In this document: positions 1 through 6,614 of the stretch, piece by piece
Layout: each line of letters opens with the position of its first letter
How positions within the stretch are numbered: the stretch's first letter is position 1
Assembly (NCBI GenBank): GCA_937925595.1
Contig: CALALQ010000335.1
Coordinates: 1-16,495, forward strand
Direction: 5' to 3'
Source of the DNA: an uncultured Demequina sp.
GTDB lineage: Bacteria; Actinomycetota; Actinomycetes; Actinomycetales; Demequinaceae
DNA: 16,495 nt
The notes under the pieces: generated by a model
Seen by the model: only the letters and a program-made list of their open reading frames with translations
What the model was told of the DNA's origin: nothing
Databases searched by the model: none
Position numbers and translations under genes: made by a program

Positions 1-195
1 CCGCGAACTCGACAACGTGCCGGACTTCGAGAACGACGCCGAGATGATGTAGACGATGGGGAAGGCGGCGACGAACACCACCACGACCGCCAGAAGATAC
101 TTCCAGGCGACTTCCAGCATCCATCGCGAGCGCTTGGTTGGCGTGCGCGGCGACTTGTCCTTCGTCGCCTCGGCGGTGACCTCTGAGGTGGTCAT
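1..195 (-). CDS. malG: MalG-type sugar ABC permease, N-terminal fragment (runs off the left edge)
   Basis: Only the first 65 codons are in the window. They encode a hydrophilic, charged N-terminus (about residues 1-32) and one transmembrane helix (about 33-52, including the run LLAVVVVFVAAFPIVYII), as at the start of MalG-type CUT1 inner-membrane permeases. The start is ATG at 195. Its A is shared with the malF stop codon (TGATG), and a strong Shine-Dalgarno GGAGGAG lies at 201-207, inside the malF 3' end, five bases before the ATG. Translation is therefore probably coupled to malF. The protein would form the heterodimeric membrane channel with MalF. The EAA loop, which would confirm the family, is outside the window, so the call rests on the first helix and on position after malF. 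Confidence 0.85.
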   Translation of the reverse strand, partial: MTTSEVTAEATKDKSPRTPTKRSRWMLEVAWKYLLAVVVVFVAAFPIVYIISASFSKSGTLSSSR

Positions 196-1799
196 CAGAA
201 CTCCTCCAGCTTCTTGGTCTGGCGGAACGCAATCGCGGAGACTACGCCGACGACGATGAACACGAGAATCGACAGCGCAGAAGCAAGGCCGTAGTCGGCC
301 CTGCCGCCCTGCACTCCGGAGATGCGATAGATCGCCGAGATGAGCAGGTCTGTGTGCCCCAGGCCGCTGCTGCTGTCCTCAAGCGGAGGTCCACCGCCCG
401 TGAGCATCCAGATGATCGTGAAGTTGTTGAAGTTGAATGCGAAGGATGCGATCGCGAGCGGCGCCGTCGAGATGAGGAGCAAGGGCAGCGTGATCGAGCG
501 GAATTGGCGCACGGGACCCGCACCATCGATGCGGCTGGCCTCCATAGTCTCCCTAGAGAGCGACTGCAGAGCGCCCGTGCAGACCAGGAACCAATAGGGG
601 TAGCTGAGCCACAGGTTCACGAGCAGCACGGACAGGCGTGCGAGGTTGGGGTCCTGCAGCCAAGCAAGATCGTTGCCGAACGTGAACCATTCGTTCACCA
701 CGCCATACGTCTTGTTGAGCATGCCTCGCCACAGCATCGCGGACATGAATGCAGGGAAGGCGTACGGGAGGATGAACAGCGTCCTCCATACCTTGCGCCC
801 CCGAACGCGCTCGTCATTGAAGATGATCGCGAGCACCAGGCCCACGAAGAAGCTTGAGAGCACCGTGAGGATCGCGAAGGCGAAGGTCCATGCGGTGACC
901 TGCAGCAGCGCCTTCGAGTAGTTCTTGTCGGTGAACGCTTTGGCGAAGTTGTCGAAGCCCACGACGACGTGCCAGCCCACCTGGAGGCTCGAGCCGTCGT
1001 CGGCGACAAATGAGCCGACGCTGGGGTCAGCCTTGTAGACAACGCCGGTGTCGACGTTGGTCATGGTCTGAGCATCGGCATCCCACACCAGGATGGAGCG
1101 ATAGATCGCTCCATTGGTGCCGTCTTGGGTGCGGATTGAGCCCTGTTCGGGGTCATCCGAAGCAGGCACTCGAAGGTCGACGACCCGCTTCTGCAGTTCC
1201 TGACTTGAGTACACCTCTGCGGTCGGGATCACCTCGAAGCCAGGAACCTCCGTGGCGCGCCCGTTCGAGATGACAGCGTCGGGGATGTCCTCCAGCGGCT
1301 CCTCTGCGGTGCCCGCTCGCACTGTCTCGCCATCGACGATCGCGAAGCCAAGCGTGTCCCCGTCGCGGATGATCGTCAGTGGGTACGTCGCGGACCCTTC
1401 AACCTTGCGCTCGTTCTGGACGAGCACCGCCTCGATCGCCTGCTCCTTGGAGAGGTTGTGAGCCGTGCCATAGTTCGTGAACGCGACGTAGCCGGTGTAC
1501 GCCATCGTGAAGATCTGGAAGGCCAGCAGAAAGAGCAGGCCGGGGTAGATGTACTTGAGCGGGAGCGCAATCTTGGTGAAGTAGACGACGTCCGCAACCA
1601 CGAGCAGCACGATGGCCGCCGTCATGATTCCCCACGCCTCGGCGTTGACCGCGGACAGAATGCCGGCCAGACCAAAGGCGTTGATGAGCATCATCGCGCC
1701 GAGCTTGACGAGGAACCCCCATCCCAGTCCCGTCCACGCGCGGGCAAGCGACGTTCGCTGTGGCTTCGAGGCCGGGGCGTCGAGGGTGGTGGATGGCAT
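195..1799 (-). CDS. malF: MalF-type sugar ABC transporter permease with large extracellular P2-like domain
   Basis: This 534-residue protein is an inner-membrane channel subunit of a CUT1 carbohydrate importer. Hydrophobic helices occupy about residues 28-50, 55-75 and 84-106. A long polar segment (about 110-285) corresponds to the extracytoplasmic P2 domain of MalF, and further helices follow from about 300. The EAA loop that docks the ATPase is visible at about 420-440 (E-A-S then D-G-A-G and I-T-L-P). The stretch NNFTIIWMLTGGGP, then G-H-T-D-L-L, is strongly MalF-like. Total length is close to E. coli MalF (514). I chose ATG 1799 because GGGAGAG (1805-1811) sits five bases upstream; a GTG at 1823 would add eight residues but has no good ribosome site. 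The gene overlaps malG by one base and lies 111 bases after the binding-protein gene, beyond a strong stem-loop. No ATPase gene is present, so a shared MsiK-like ATPase is likely. The substrate may not be maltose, given the GH42 gene. Confidence 0.93.
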   Translation of the reverse strand: MPSTTLDAPASKPQRTSLARAWTGLGWGFLVKLGAMMLINAFGLAGILSAVNAEAWGIMTAAIVLLVVADVVYFTKIALPLKYIYPGLLFLLAFQIFTMAYTGYVAFTNYGTAHNLSKEQAIEAVLVQNERKVEGSATYPLTIIRDGDTLGFAIVDGETVRAGTAEEPLEDIPDAVISNGRATEVPGFEVIPTAEVYSSQELQKRVVDLRVPASDDPEQGSIRTQDGTNGAIYRSILVWDADAQTMTNVDTGVVYKADPSVGSFVADDGSSLQVGWHVVVGFDNFAKAFTDKNYSKALLQVTAWTFAFAILTVLSSFFVGLVLAIIFNDERVRGRKVWRTLFILPYAFPAFMSAMLWRGMLNKTYGVVNEWFTFGNDLAWLQDPNLARLSVLLVNLWLSYPYWFLVCTGALQSLSRETMEASRIDGAGPVRQFRSITLPLLLISTAPLAIASFAFNFNNFTIIWMLTGGGPPLEDSSSGLGHTDLLISAIYRISGVQGGRADYGLASALSILVFIVVGVVSAIAFRQTKKLEEF

Positions 1800-1866
1800 C
1801 GTTGCTCTCCCGCGGGTGTTCACAAGCTCACTGTCCCAAGTTCATTGTGCCGCGCTGAATGCGGCT

Positions 1867-1901
1867 GTGTGGGGCGAGGCGGACTCCGCCTCGCCCCACA
1901 C
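1867..1901 (-). terminator. Strong 17-bp stem-loop between binding-protein and malF genes
   Basis: Positions 1867-1883 and 1885-1901 are perfect inverted repeats around one central base; physically this is a stem of about 16 pairs with a three-base loop, very GC-rich. On the transcribed minus strand it begins 10 bases after the binding-protein stop codon. No U-run follows it and the next gene of the same operon starts about 70 bases later. It is therefore better read as an mRNA 3'-end stabiliser or partial terminator than as a complete operon terminator. Such elements typically give more binding protein than permease. The structure is seen directly; the role is inferred. Confidence 0.75.
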
Positions 1902-1902
1902 C

Positions 1903-1918
1903 GTGGCTACTTAGCCAC
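1903..1918 (-). other. Small hairpin spanning the binding-protein stop codon
   Basis: GTGGCTA (1903-1909) and TAGCCAC (1912-1918) are perfect inverted repeats separated by two bases, and the TAA stop (1911-1913) lies in the loop and stem edge. It is immediately adjacent to the larger stem-loop at 1867-1901, so the end of the message can fold into two consecutive hairpins. A translating ribosome at the stop would open this one. Part of its sequence is constrained by the last codons (Val-Gly-Gly), so it could be fortuitous. Confidence 0.4.
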
Positions 1919-3167
1919 CAACTGCTGCGTTGAGGTCGTCAATCATCTTGTTCCAGGTCGACTCGGGGTCGGCACCGGTGATGATCTTGATCTGCGCGGC
2001 GTTCCAGAGGTCCCACACCGAGCCCATCTCAGGGATGGAAGGCATGGGGACACCCGAGGACGCGGAGGCCGCAAAGCCACCGACGATCGGGTCGGAGGAG
2101 ACCTGCTCCGCAACCGACGTCATCGCAGGGATGCGCGGGTCAGCGTCGTAGAGCGCCTTCTGCGCCTCAGGGGTCGCCATGTACTGCGTGAGGAACGCGT
2201 TGGCGATGAGTGCGTTGCTCGACTGGGCGCTCAGGTAGAAGCCCTGAACACCGACGAACGCAGACGCGGTCTCGCCACCGGCGGACGGGACTGCCGAGAC
2301 AGCAATCGGCACGCCCTTCTCGGTGAGCGAGGCAATCGCCCACGGGCCAGCAACCGTGTAGGCCGCCTTGCCGTCTGCGAACAGCGAGTTGTTGATGTCG
2401 TAAGTGATGTCGCCGGAGACGTAGCCAGTGCCCTTGTCGCCGTTGTCGCTCAGCCACTTGGCGAAGGCCAGGCCAGCGTCGCCGCCCATGCCGACTTCCT
2501 TGGTGTAGGAGCCGGTGTCGTCCTGAACGAACACGGGAGCGCCGAACGAGGTCTGGAACGGGTACATGGTGTAGCCGTCACCGGTGGGCGAGTTCACGTT
2601 GATGACGAACGGACGCTCAGCGCCGGAGTCCTTGCCCTTCTGGATCATCTCGTCCCACGTGGTGGGCGCTTCGGTGCCAACCAGGTCCGTGTTGTAGATG
2701 AGAGCGACGGCCTCGGTGGCGTAGGGCAGACCGTAGGTCTGACCGTCGTAGGAGAACGCGTCAACCGCGACCTTCTCGAACTGGTCGGCCACGTTGGAGA
2801 TGTCGACTGGGGCGACAACTCCAGCGGTCACGAGGCCACCCAGCCAGTCGTGAGCACCGATGGTGATGTCGGGGCCCTCGCCGGTGGGAACCTGGGCGAT
2901 GAAGTCAGCGCGGAGGTCCTCGAAGTTCTTGACGACGAGCTCGACGGTCGCGCCGGTCTCGGACTCGAACGTCGCGGCCGCGGCCTCGACCGCGGGCTTG
3001 CGGTTCTCGTCCACCCAGATGGTGAGGGTGACGCCGGTGCCGTCGATGGCCGGCGTGGTCTCAGACGGAGCTGCGCTTGGCGACTCCTCCGGGTCTGTAC
3101 CGCTGCACGCAGCGAGCAGACCAGCGACCGCTACAACGGCTGCGCCGATGCCGATCTTCTTGATCAT
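1911..3167 (-). CDS. malE: Lipoprotein sugar-binding protein of the ABC importer (MalE-like, SBP family 1)
   Basis: This is a 418-residue extracellular substrate-binding protein anchored to the membrane by a lipid. The N-terminus has a short basic start (MIKK), a hydrophobic core and a lipobox ending LLAAC, with the lipidated cysteine at residue 21. A Ser/Pro/Glu/Thr linker follows to about residue 42. The mature part carries MalE-family signatures: GPDITIGAHDWLG (98-110), LPYATEAVALIYNTDL (147-162), GPWAI (274-278) and MPSIPEMGSVW (375-385), which resembles the MalE segment near the sugar site. I chose ATG 3167 because GGAAGGA (3175-3181) lies seven bases upstream and because it gives a proper signal peptide; an in-frame start nine codons earlier would put a Trp/Lys/Glu/His segment ahead of it. 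The gene lies between the GH42 gene (136 bases upstream) and malF (111 bases downstream). The ligand could be maltodextrin or a galacto-oligosaccharide; context favours the latter, sequence resemblance the former. Confidence 0.93.
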   Translation of the reverse strand: MIKKIGIGAAVVAVAGLLAACSGTDPEESPSAAPSETTPAIDGTGVTLTIWVDENRKPAVEAAAATFESETGATVELVVKNFEDLRADFIAQVPTGEGPDITIGAHDWLGGLVTAGVVAPVDISNVADQFEKVAVDAFSYDGQTYGLPYATEAVALIYNTDLVGTEAPTTWDEMIQKGKDSGAERPFVINVNSPTGDGYTMYPFQTSFGAPVFVQDDTGSYTKEVGMGGDAGLAFAKWLSDNGDKGTGYVSGDITYDINNSLFADGKAAYTVAGPWAIASLTEKGVPIAVSAVPSAGGETASAFVGVQGFYLSAQSSNALIANAFLTQYMATPEAQKALYDADPRIPAMTSVAEQVSSDPIVGGFAASASSGVPMPSIPEMGSVWDLWNAAQIKIITGADPESTWNKMIDDLNAAVGG

Positions 3168-3303
3168 GGAATGTTCCTTCCAGGGTTGTGCCACACTGCG
3201 CGCCTCAGGTGAGTTCGCGTCATTGCGACTGGGGGGTGCGGGATCGCTCCCGCTTCAGTGGTGGTTTCCTGCCGAGCACTGAGGCTCATTTCGGAGGTGA
3301 CGA
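3168..3303 (-). promoter_or_regulatory. Structured 136-base leader ahead of the binding-protein gene
   Basis: This gap lies between the GH42 stop and the binding-protein start. On the transcribed strand it can form a six-pair hairpin (3238-3243 with 3248-3253) capped by GCGA, a GNRA-type tetraloop. The hairpin is enclosed by a seven-pair long-range helix (3202-3208 with 3279-3285). The Shine-Dalgarno GGAAGGA is at 3175-3181, outside both helices. I see no convincing -35/-10 pair and no match to a riboswitch class I recognise. It may tune processing or stability between the two cistrons; function is unknown. Confidence 0.45.
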
Positions 3304-5337
3304 TCAGCGACCACCTCCTTCGGGGGCGGCGGCCGCGCGAATCACTGCGACATCGCCTGCCCCGAGCTCCCACTCACCGGCGAGTTCCTCTCCGGTGAGC
3401 AAGTTCGTTCCCGCGGCATTCACCGCCACGGCGTCATCGCTGTGGTTGATCGCGATGACGAAGTCCTGGTTGTCCCCATGGCGCGTGACGATCTCGAGGT
3501 CGCGCTCGGGGTTGGGCGGGACGATTCCGGCGTCCTTGTAGACATCGGCGAAGATCTGGCGCAGATCCTCAGCACCGAGTCGGGTGCTCACGTACCAGCC
3601 AGTTCCCTCTCCAACCTGGTTGCGAGTGATAGCAGCCTTCCCGACGCCGGGTCCGGCCAGGTAGGTGCCCTTCACTTCGGCTCCGGCCAAGGCGAGGTCC
3701 TCTTGCCAGACGTCGCCATCCAAGGTGACCGCAGCGTCGGCCCCATAGGAGATGCCCGCGCGGACGCCCTCGCGAAGCGGCAGGTACTCCTCAACGGTGG
3801 TGCCGAGCAGCTCCTTGAGCGGCGCGAGGAAGCCGCCCTCGTGCACCGCGTCGTGCTCGTCGACCGCGGCGCTGAAGAAGGAGACCAGCACGGTGCCGCC
3901 CTTGCGAGCGAATTCGGTGAGGTTCTCTGCGGCAGCGCGAGTGAGCAGGTAGGTCGCCGGGACCACCACGAGCCGGTAGCCGCTGAGGTCGCCCTCGGGG
4001 TGCACGAAGTCCGTGGTGACGCCATCGCGCCACAGCGCCTCGTAGTAGGCGCGGATTGTGTCCGTGGGCTCGACATCTTCGCTGGGGCGCCACTCGAGTC
4101 GCTGCGCCCAGATCGAGACCGAGTCCCACAGCATCGCGACGTCGGCCTTCACGCGAGATCCCTGCGTCTCAGCGACCGCGCCAAGCTTCGCACCCAGGTC
4201 CACAACCTCGCGGAACACCCGGGAGTTCGTTCCTGCATGCGGGAGCATCGCCGAGTGGAACTTCTCTGCTCCCTTTCGCGAGGCGCGCCACTGGAAGAAC
4301 ATGACCGCGTCCGCGCCGCGCGCGTAGTGCTGCATCGAGTTGCGGATGAGCTCCTTGGGGCGCTTGGCGACATTGCGCGGCTGCCAGTTGACCGCCGAGG
4401 TCGAGTGCTCGAGCAAGATCCACGGCTTGCCGCCCGCGAGCGAGCGGGTGAGGTCCGCGGCGAGCGCGAGGCCGATGTGCCCGTTGGGGTCTGCGGCCGT
4501 GAGGTAGTGGTCATTGGCGATGATGTCCATCTCACCGGCCCAGTGCCACAAGTCTGTGGTGTACGACTGGTTCGCCATGAGGTTGGTGGTGATGGGCTGC
4601 GAGGCGTGGACGCGGATGGCGTCGCGCTCGGCCTTGAAGCACTCGAGCAGCTGGTCGTCGGTGAAGCGAGCGAAGTCGAGTCGCTGTGCGGGATTCACCA
4701 CTGATGGGGCGACCGCCGGGGCGCCGATGTGCTCCCAGTCTTCGTAGCGCTGACCCCAGAACGCCGTGCCCCAGGCGTCATTGAGCGCGTCGAGCGAGCT
4801 GTAGGTGGACTGCAGCCACGAGCGGAACGCCGCGACCGATGCCGGCGAGTAGTCCTCTCCCACTGGCACCCCGTACTCGTTGTGGATGTGCCACATCTTC
4901 ACGGCCGGGTGCTTGCCGTAGCGCTCGGCGAGCGCCGACGCTATGCGGACCGCCGCTTCCCTGTACGCCGGGTGGCTGTGGCTCGCCATGCCGCGCGAGC
5001 CGAAGCCCATGACGTGACCTTCGCGAGAGATCACGCGGGCGTCGGGGTGCTCCGCGAAGAACCAGGCGGGCGGCGAGGCTGTGGGGGTGCCGAGGTCTGC
5101 GCCGATGCCGTTCTCGTGGAGGAGGTCAAGGAGGTCATCGAGCCAGGCGAACTCAAAGAGGCCTTCCTTGGGCTCAAGCAGCGCCCAGGAGAAGATGCCA
5201 ACGCTCACAAAATTGACGCCCGCTTCGCGCATCAGTGCCATGTCCTCGAGCCACGTCTCGCGGGGCCACTGCTCCGGGTTGTAGTCGCCTCCGTAGGCGA
5301 TTCCGGTGATGGCCGGCCAGGGACCTGGCGATGTCAT
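3304..5337 (-). CDS. GH42 beta-galactosidase (cytoplasmic)
   Basis: This 677-residue enzyme should hydrolyse terminal beta-galactose from lactose or beta-galacto-oligosaccharides in the cytoplasm; no signal peptide is present. The N-terminal TIM barrel begins YGGDYNPEQWP (about 15-25), typical of family 42. The acid/base glutamate is E154 in WHIHNEYG and the nucleophile is E310 in WILLEHSTSAVNWQPRN, corresponding to E141 and E312 of the Thermus A4 enzyme. A trimerisation-type middle domain (about 390-600) and a C-terminal beta domain follow, so the length is normal for the family. The cysteines that bind zinc near the acid/base in some members are absent; the stretch after HNEYG reads VPVGEDYSP. 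The start is ATG 5337 with a short GGAG (5342-5345) four bases upstream. It is the first gene of the importer operon and is divergent from the LacI regulator, with operator palindromes between them. Confidence 0.95.
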   Translation of the reverse strand: MTSPGPWPAITGIAYGGDYNPEQWPRETWLEDMALMREAGVNFVSVGIFSWALLEPKEGLFEFAWLDDLLDLLHENGIGADLGTPTASPPAWFFAEHPDARVISREGHVMGFGSRGMASHSHPAYREAAVRIASALAERYGKHPAVKMWHIHNEYGVPVGEDYSPASVAAFRSWLQSTYSSLDALNDAWGTAFWGQRYEDWEHIGAPAVAPSVVNPAQRLDFARFTDDQLLECFKAERDAIRVHASQPITTNLMANQSYTTDLWHWAGEMDIIANDHYLTAADPNGHIGLALAADLTRSLAGGKPWILLEHSTSAVNWQPRNVAKRPKELIRNSMQHYARGADAVMFFQWRASRKGAEKFHSAMLPHAGTNSRVFREVVDLGAKLGAVAETQGSRVKADVAMLWDSVSIWAQRLEWRPSEDVEPTDTIRAYYEALWRDGVTTDFVHPEGDLSGYRLVVVPATYLLTRAAAENLTEFARKGGTVLVSFFSAAVDEHDAVHEGGFLAPLKELLGTTVEEYLPLREGVRAGISYGADAAVTLDGDVWQEDLALAGAEVKGTYLAGPGVGKAAITRNQVGEGTGWYVSTRLGAEDLRQIFADVYKDAGIVPPNPERDLEIVTRHGDNQDFVIAINHSDDAVAVNAAGTNLLTGEELAGEWELGAGDVAVIRAAAAPEGGGR

Positions 5338-5395
5338 GACGCTCCGTTGGGTCGGGGGCTACCACCGATCGGCTGCCCGTGCCTTTCATTGAAAC

Positions 5396-5426
5396 ACTAA
5401 ATCACTGTGACCGGTCACAGTGTAAA
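5396..5426 (-). promoter_or_regulatory. Possible promoter of the GH42/importer operon
   Basis: On the minus strand a -35-like TTTACA (5421-5426; 5 of 6 to TTGACA) is followed after 19 bases by TTTAGT (5396-5401; 4 of 6 to TATAAT). The long spacer is occupied almost exactly by the perfect palindrome at 5403-5422, and the second operator covers the -35. A repressor bound there would block RNA polymerase directly. The 19-base spacer is longer than ideal, so the exact promoter call is tentative. Confidence 0.35.
5403..5422. promoter_or_regulatory. Perfect 20-bp palindromic operator (LacI-type core)
   Basis: CACTGTGACCGGTCACAGTG is identical to its reverse complement. Its 14-bp core, TGTGA-CCGG-TCACA (5406-5419), has the same half-site and four-base centre as the symmetric lac operator (TGTGA-GCGC-TCACA). 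It lies in the 196-base gap between the divergent GH42 and lacI-family genes. It is most likely the binding site of that regulator, controlling the operon and possibly its own gene. A CRP-type site is less likely because those have six bases between half-sites. Confidence 0.85.
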
Positions 5427-5434
5427 CGGTTACA
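5421..5434. promoter_or_regulatory. Second LacI-type operator adjacent to the first
   Basis: TGTAA-ACGG-TTACA is a 14-bp imperfect palindrome in which six of seven pairs match, with the central CG common in LacI-family operators. Its core begins one base after the 5406-5419 core ends, and the centres are 15 bp apart. The half-sites differ (TGTAA against TGTGA), so the two may bind the same repressor with different affinity or two different family members. It overlaps the candidate -35 of the leftward promoter. Confidence 0.75.
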
Positions 5435-5520
5435 TCGATTCGTTGCCAATTTGATACCTGTCTCACCGCGGCACAAAGCCGCTTCGGAGCCCTCAGCGGG
5501 GCGCTCACCGCTTCGACCAC

Positions 5521-5526
5521 TAGGCT
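5521..5526 (+). promoter_or_regulatory. -10 element for a leaderless lacI-family transcript
   Basis: TAGGCT fits the actinobacterial -10 pattern TANNNT and ends seven bases before the GTG start at 5534, so transcription would begin at or next to the start codon. No Shine-Dalgarno is visible upstream of this GTG. No good -35 is visible at the expected distance, which lowers confidence. Leaderless mRNAs are common in actinobacteria. Confidence 0.5.
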
Positions 5527-5533
5527 TCGGTCT

Positions 5534-6547
5534 GTGGCGACTACAAAGAAGCAGCGCAAGCCCACAATCCGCGACGTCGCGGCCGCAGCCGGAGTCTCTC
5601 GCGGCACCGTCTCGCGAGTCATCAACGGCGGCCACTGGGTCTCTGACGAGGCACGCGCCGCGGTCGAGGCCGCGATCGCCTCGACCGGCTATCACGCCAA
5701 CCATCACGCCCGCTCTCTCGCCACGGGCCGCGCCAACTCGCTCGCCTTCCTGCTGACGGAGCCGCAGCACCTGCTGTTCGCCGACCCCACCTTCTCGATC
5801 CTCCTGCGCGGAGCTGCAGAGTCACTCTCGAGGCGCCACATGACGCTCGTGCTGCTGGTCGCCGGAACGGAGGCTGAACGGGAAAACGTCGCACAATTCG
5901 TCTCTGGTGGGCACATTGACGGTGTGATGCTGGTCTCGTCGCATGAGTCAGAGCCACTGCTTGACCTGCTCATCAGGAACCGCGTTCCCACCGTCGCGTG
6001 TGGTGGAGTGCTGGGCCGCACCGACGACGTCCCGAGCGTGCAGGTGGACGAGATCGGCTCTGCGCGCATCATGACGCGGCACCTCATCGACCAGGGATAC
6101 AAGCGCATCGCGATGATCACAGGTCCCGATGACACTCCCGGCGGTCGCTACCGCTTGGTGGGCTTCCAAGAGGAGCTCGGCGACCTCTTTGACCCCCGTC
6201 TCGTGGAGCCAGGCGACTACACGATGGAGTCCGGTGTGCTGGGCATGCAGCGCCTGCTGGAACGTGCGCCGGACATCGACGCGGTCTTCGCCGCCTCCGA
6301 CCTCATGGCCTCTGGAGCCATGTCCACTTTGCGAAGATACGGTAAACGTGTACCTGACGATGTCGCCGTCGCGGGCTTCGACGACTCCGGCCTCGCCGCT
6401 ACCCTCGAGCCGCCGCTGACCACCATGCGCCAGCCCTTCGACAAGGTCGCGGACTCCATGGTCGAGCTGCTCCTCCAGGTCATCGACGGCCAACAGCCGG
6501 AATCCCTCGTGCTGCCCACGACGCTCGTGGTCAGAGACAGTGCGTAA
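5534..6547 (+). CDS. LacI-family transcriptional repressor of the divergent sugar operon
   Basis: This 337-residue regulator has the complete LacI/GalR architecture. An N-terminal helix-turn-helix reads TIRDVAAAAGVSRGTVSRVING (in two parts, about 11-20 and 21-32). The hinge helix HARSLATGR (58-66) carries the leucine that normally intercalates in the operator centre. A periplasmic-binding-protein-like sugar domain follows from about residue 68 to the end, with the family motifs GGRYRLVGFQEEL (203-215), FAASDLMASGAM (252-263) and RVPDDVAVAGFDDS (272-285). The GTG start at 5534 has no ribosome-binding site but follows a -10-like TAGGCT, suggesting a leaderless message. The gene is divergent from the GH42 operon across two operator-like palindromes, so local repression relieved by the imported sugar or its hydrolysis product is the likely role. 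The inducer cannot be read from the sequence. Confidence 0.95.
   Translation: MATTKKQRKPTIRDVAAAAGVSRGTVSRVINGGHWVSDEARAAVEAAIASTGYHANHHARSLATGRANSLAFLLTEPQHLLFADPTFSILLRGAAESLSRRHMTLVLLVAGTEAERENVAQFVSGGHIDGVMLVSSHESEPLLDLLIRNRVPTVACGGVLGRTDDVPSVQVDEIGSARIMTRHLIDQGYKRIAMITGPDDTPGGRYRLVGFQEELGDLFDPRLVEPGDYTMESGVLGMQRLLERAPDIDAVFAASDLMASGAMSTLRRYGKRVPDDVAVAGFDDSGLAATLEPPLTTMRQPFDKVADSMVELLLQVIDGQQPESLVLPTTLVVRDSA
6341..6354. promoter_or_regulatory. Operator-like sequence inside the repressor gene
   Basis: GGTAAACGTGTACC has six of seven palindromic pairs and resembles the operator at 5421-5434 in the TAAACG core. It lies within the codons for Y-G-K-R-V-P, a conserved LacI-family stretch. The codon GGT followed by AAA is less typical of this GC-rich gene than GGC-AAG would be. 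It could be an auxiliary site about 0.9 kb from the main operators, or chance. Confidence 0.25.
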
Positions 6548-6602
6548 CGACCGCGAGCGCCACCCGCGCCCGGGCCAGGTTCCAGCCAGCGGATTTCCCT
6601 AG

Positions 6603-6608
6603 TAGTTT
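6603..6608 (+). promoter_or_regulatory. -10 element for a leaderless glgE transcript
   Basis: TAGTTT (pattern TANNNT) ends six bases before the glgE ATG at 6615, and no Shine-Dalgarno is present in the 67-base gap after the repressor gene. Transcription starting at the ATG would give a leaderless mRNA, as proposed for the preceding repressor gene. No clear -35 is seen, so read-through from the repressor gene remains possible. Confidence 0.4.
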
Positions 6609-6614
6609 CGGTAT

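Noticed and set aside
1800..1823. Longer MalF from GTG at 1823
   Set aside because: No ribosome site precedes it, whereas GGGAGAG lies five bases before the ATG at 1799.
1458..3212. Long plus-strand open frame (584 codons) opposite the binding-protein gene
   Set aside because: It is the mirror of a well-supported lipoprotein gene in GC-rich DNA. The translation is Arg/Gly/Val/Asp-rich without domains, and the binding-protein frame has a signal peptide, lipobox and ribosome site.
3442..4704. 420-codon plus-strand frame opposite the GH42 gene
   Set aside because: It lies entirely inside the GH42 gene, whose catalytic motifs are intact. The antisense product has no recognisable motif.
5403..5422. 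CRP/GlxR-type site (TGTGA...TCACA)
   Set aside because: CRP-type sites have six bases between TGTGA and TCACA. Here there are four, which fits LacI-type operators, and a LacI-family gene is adjacent.
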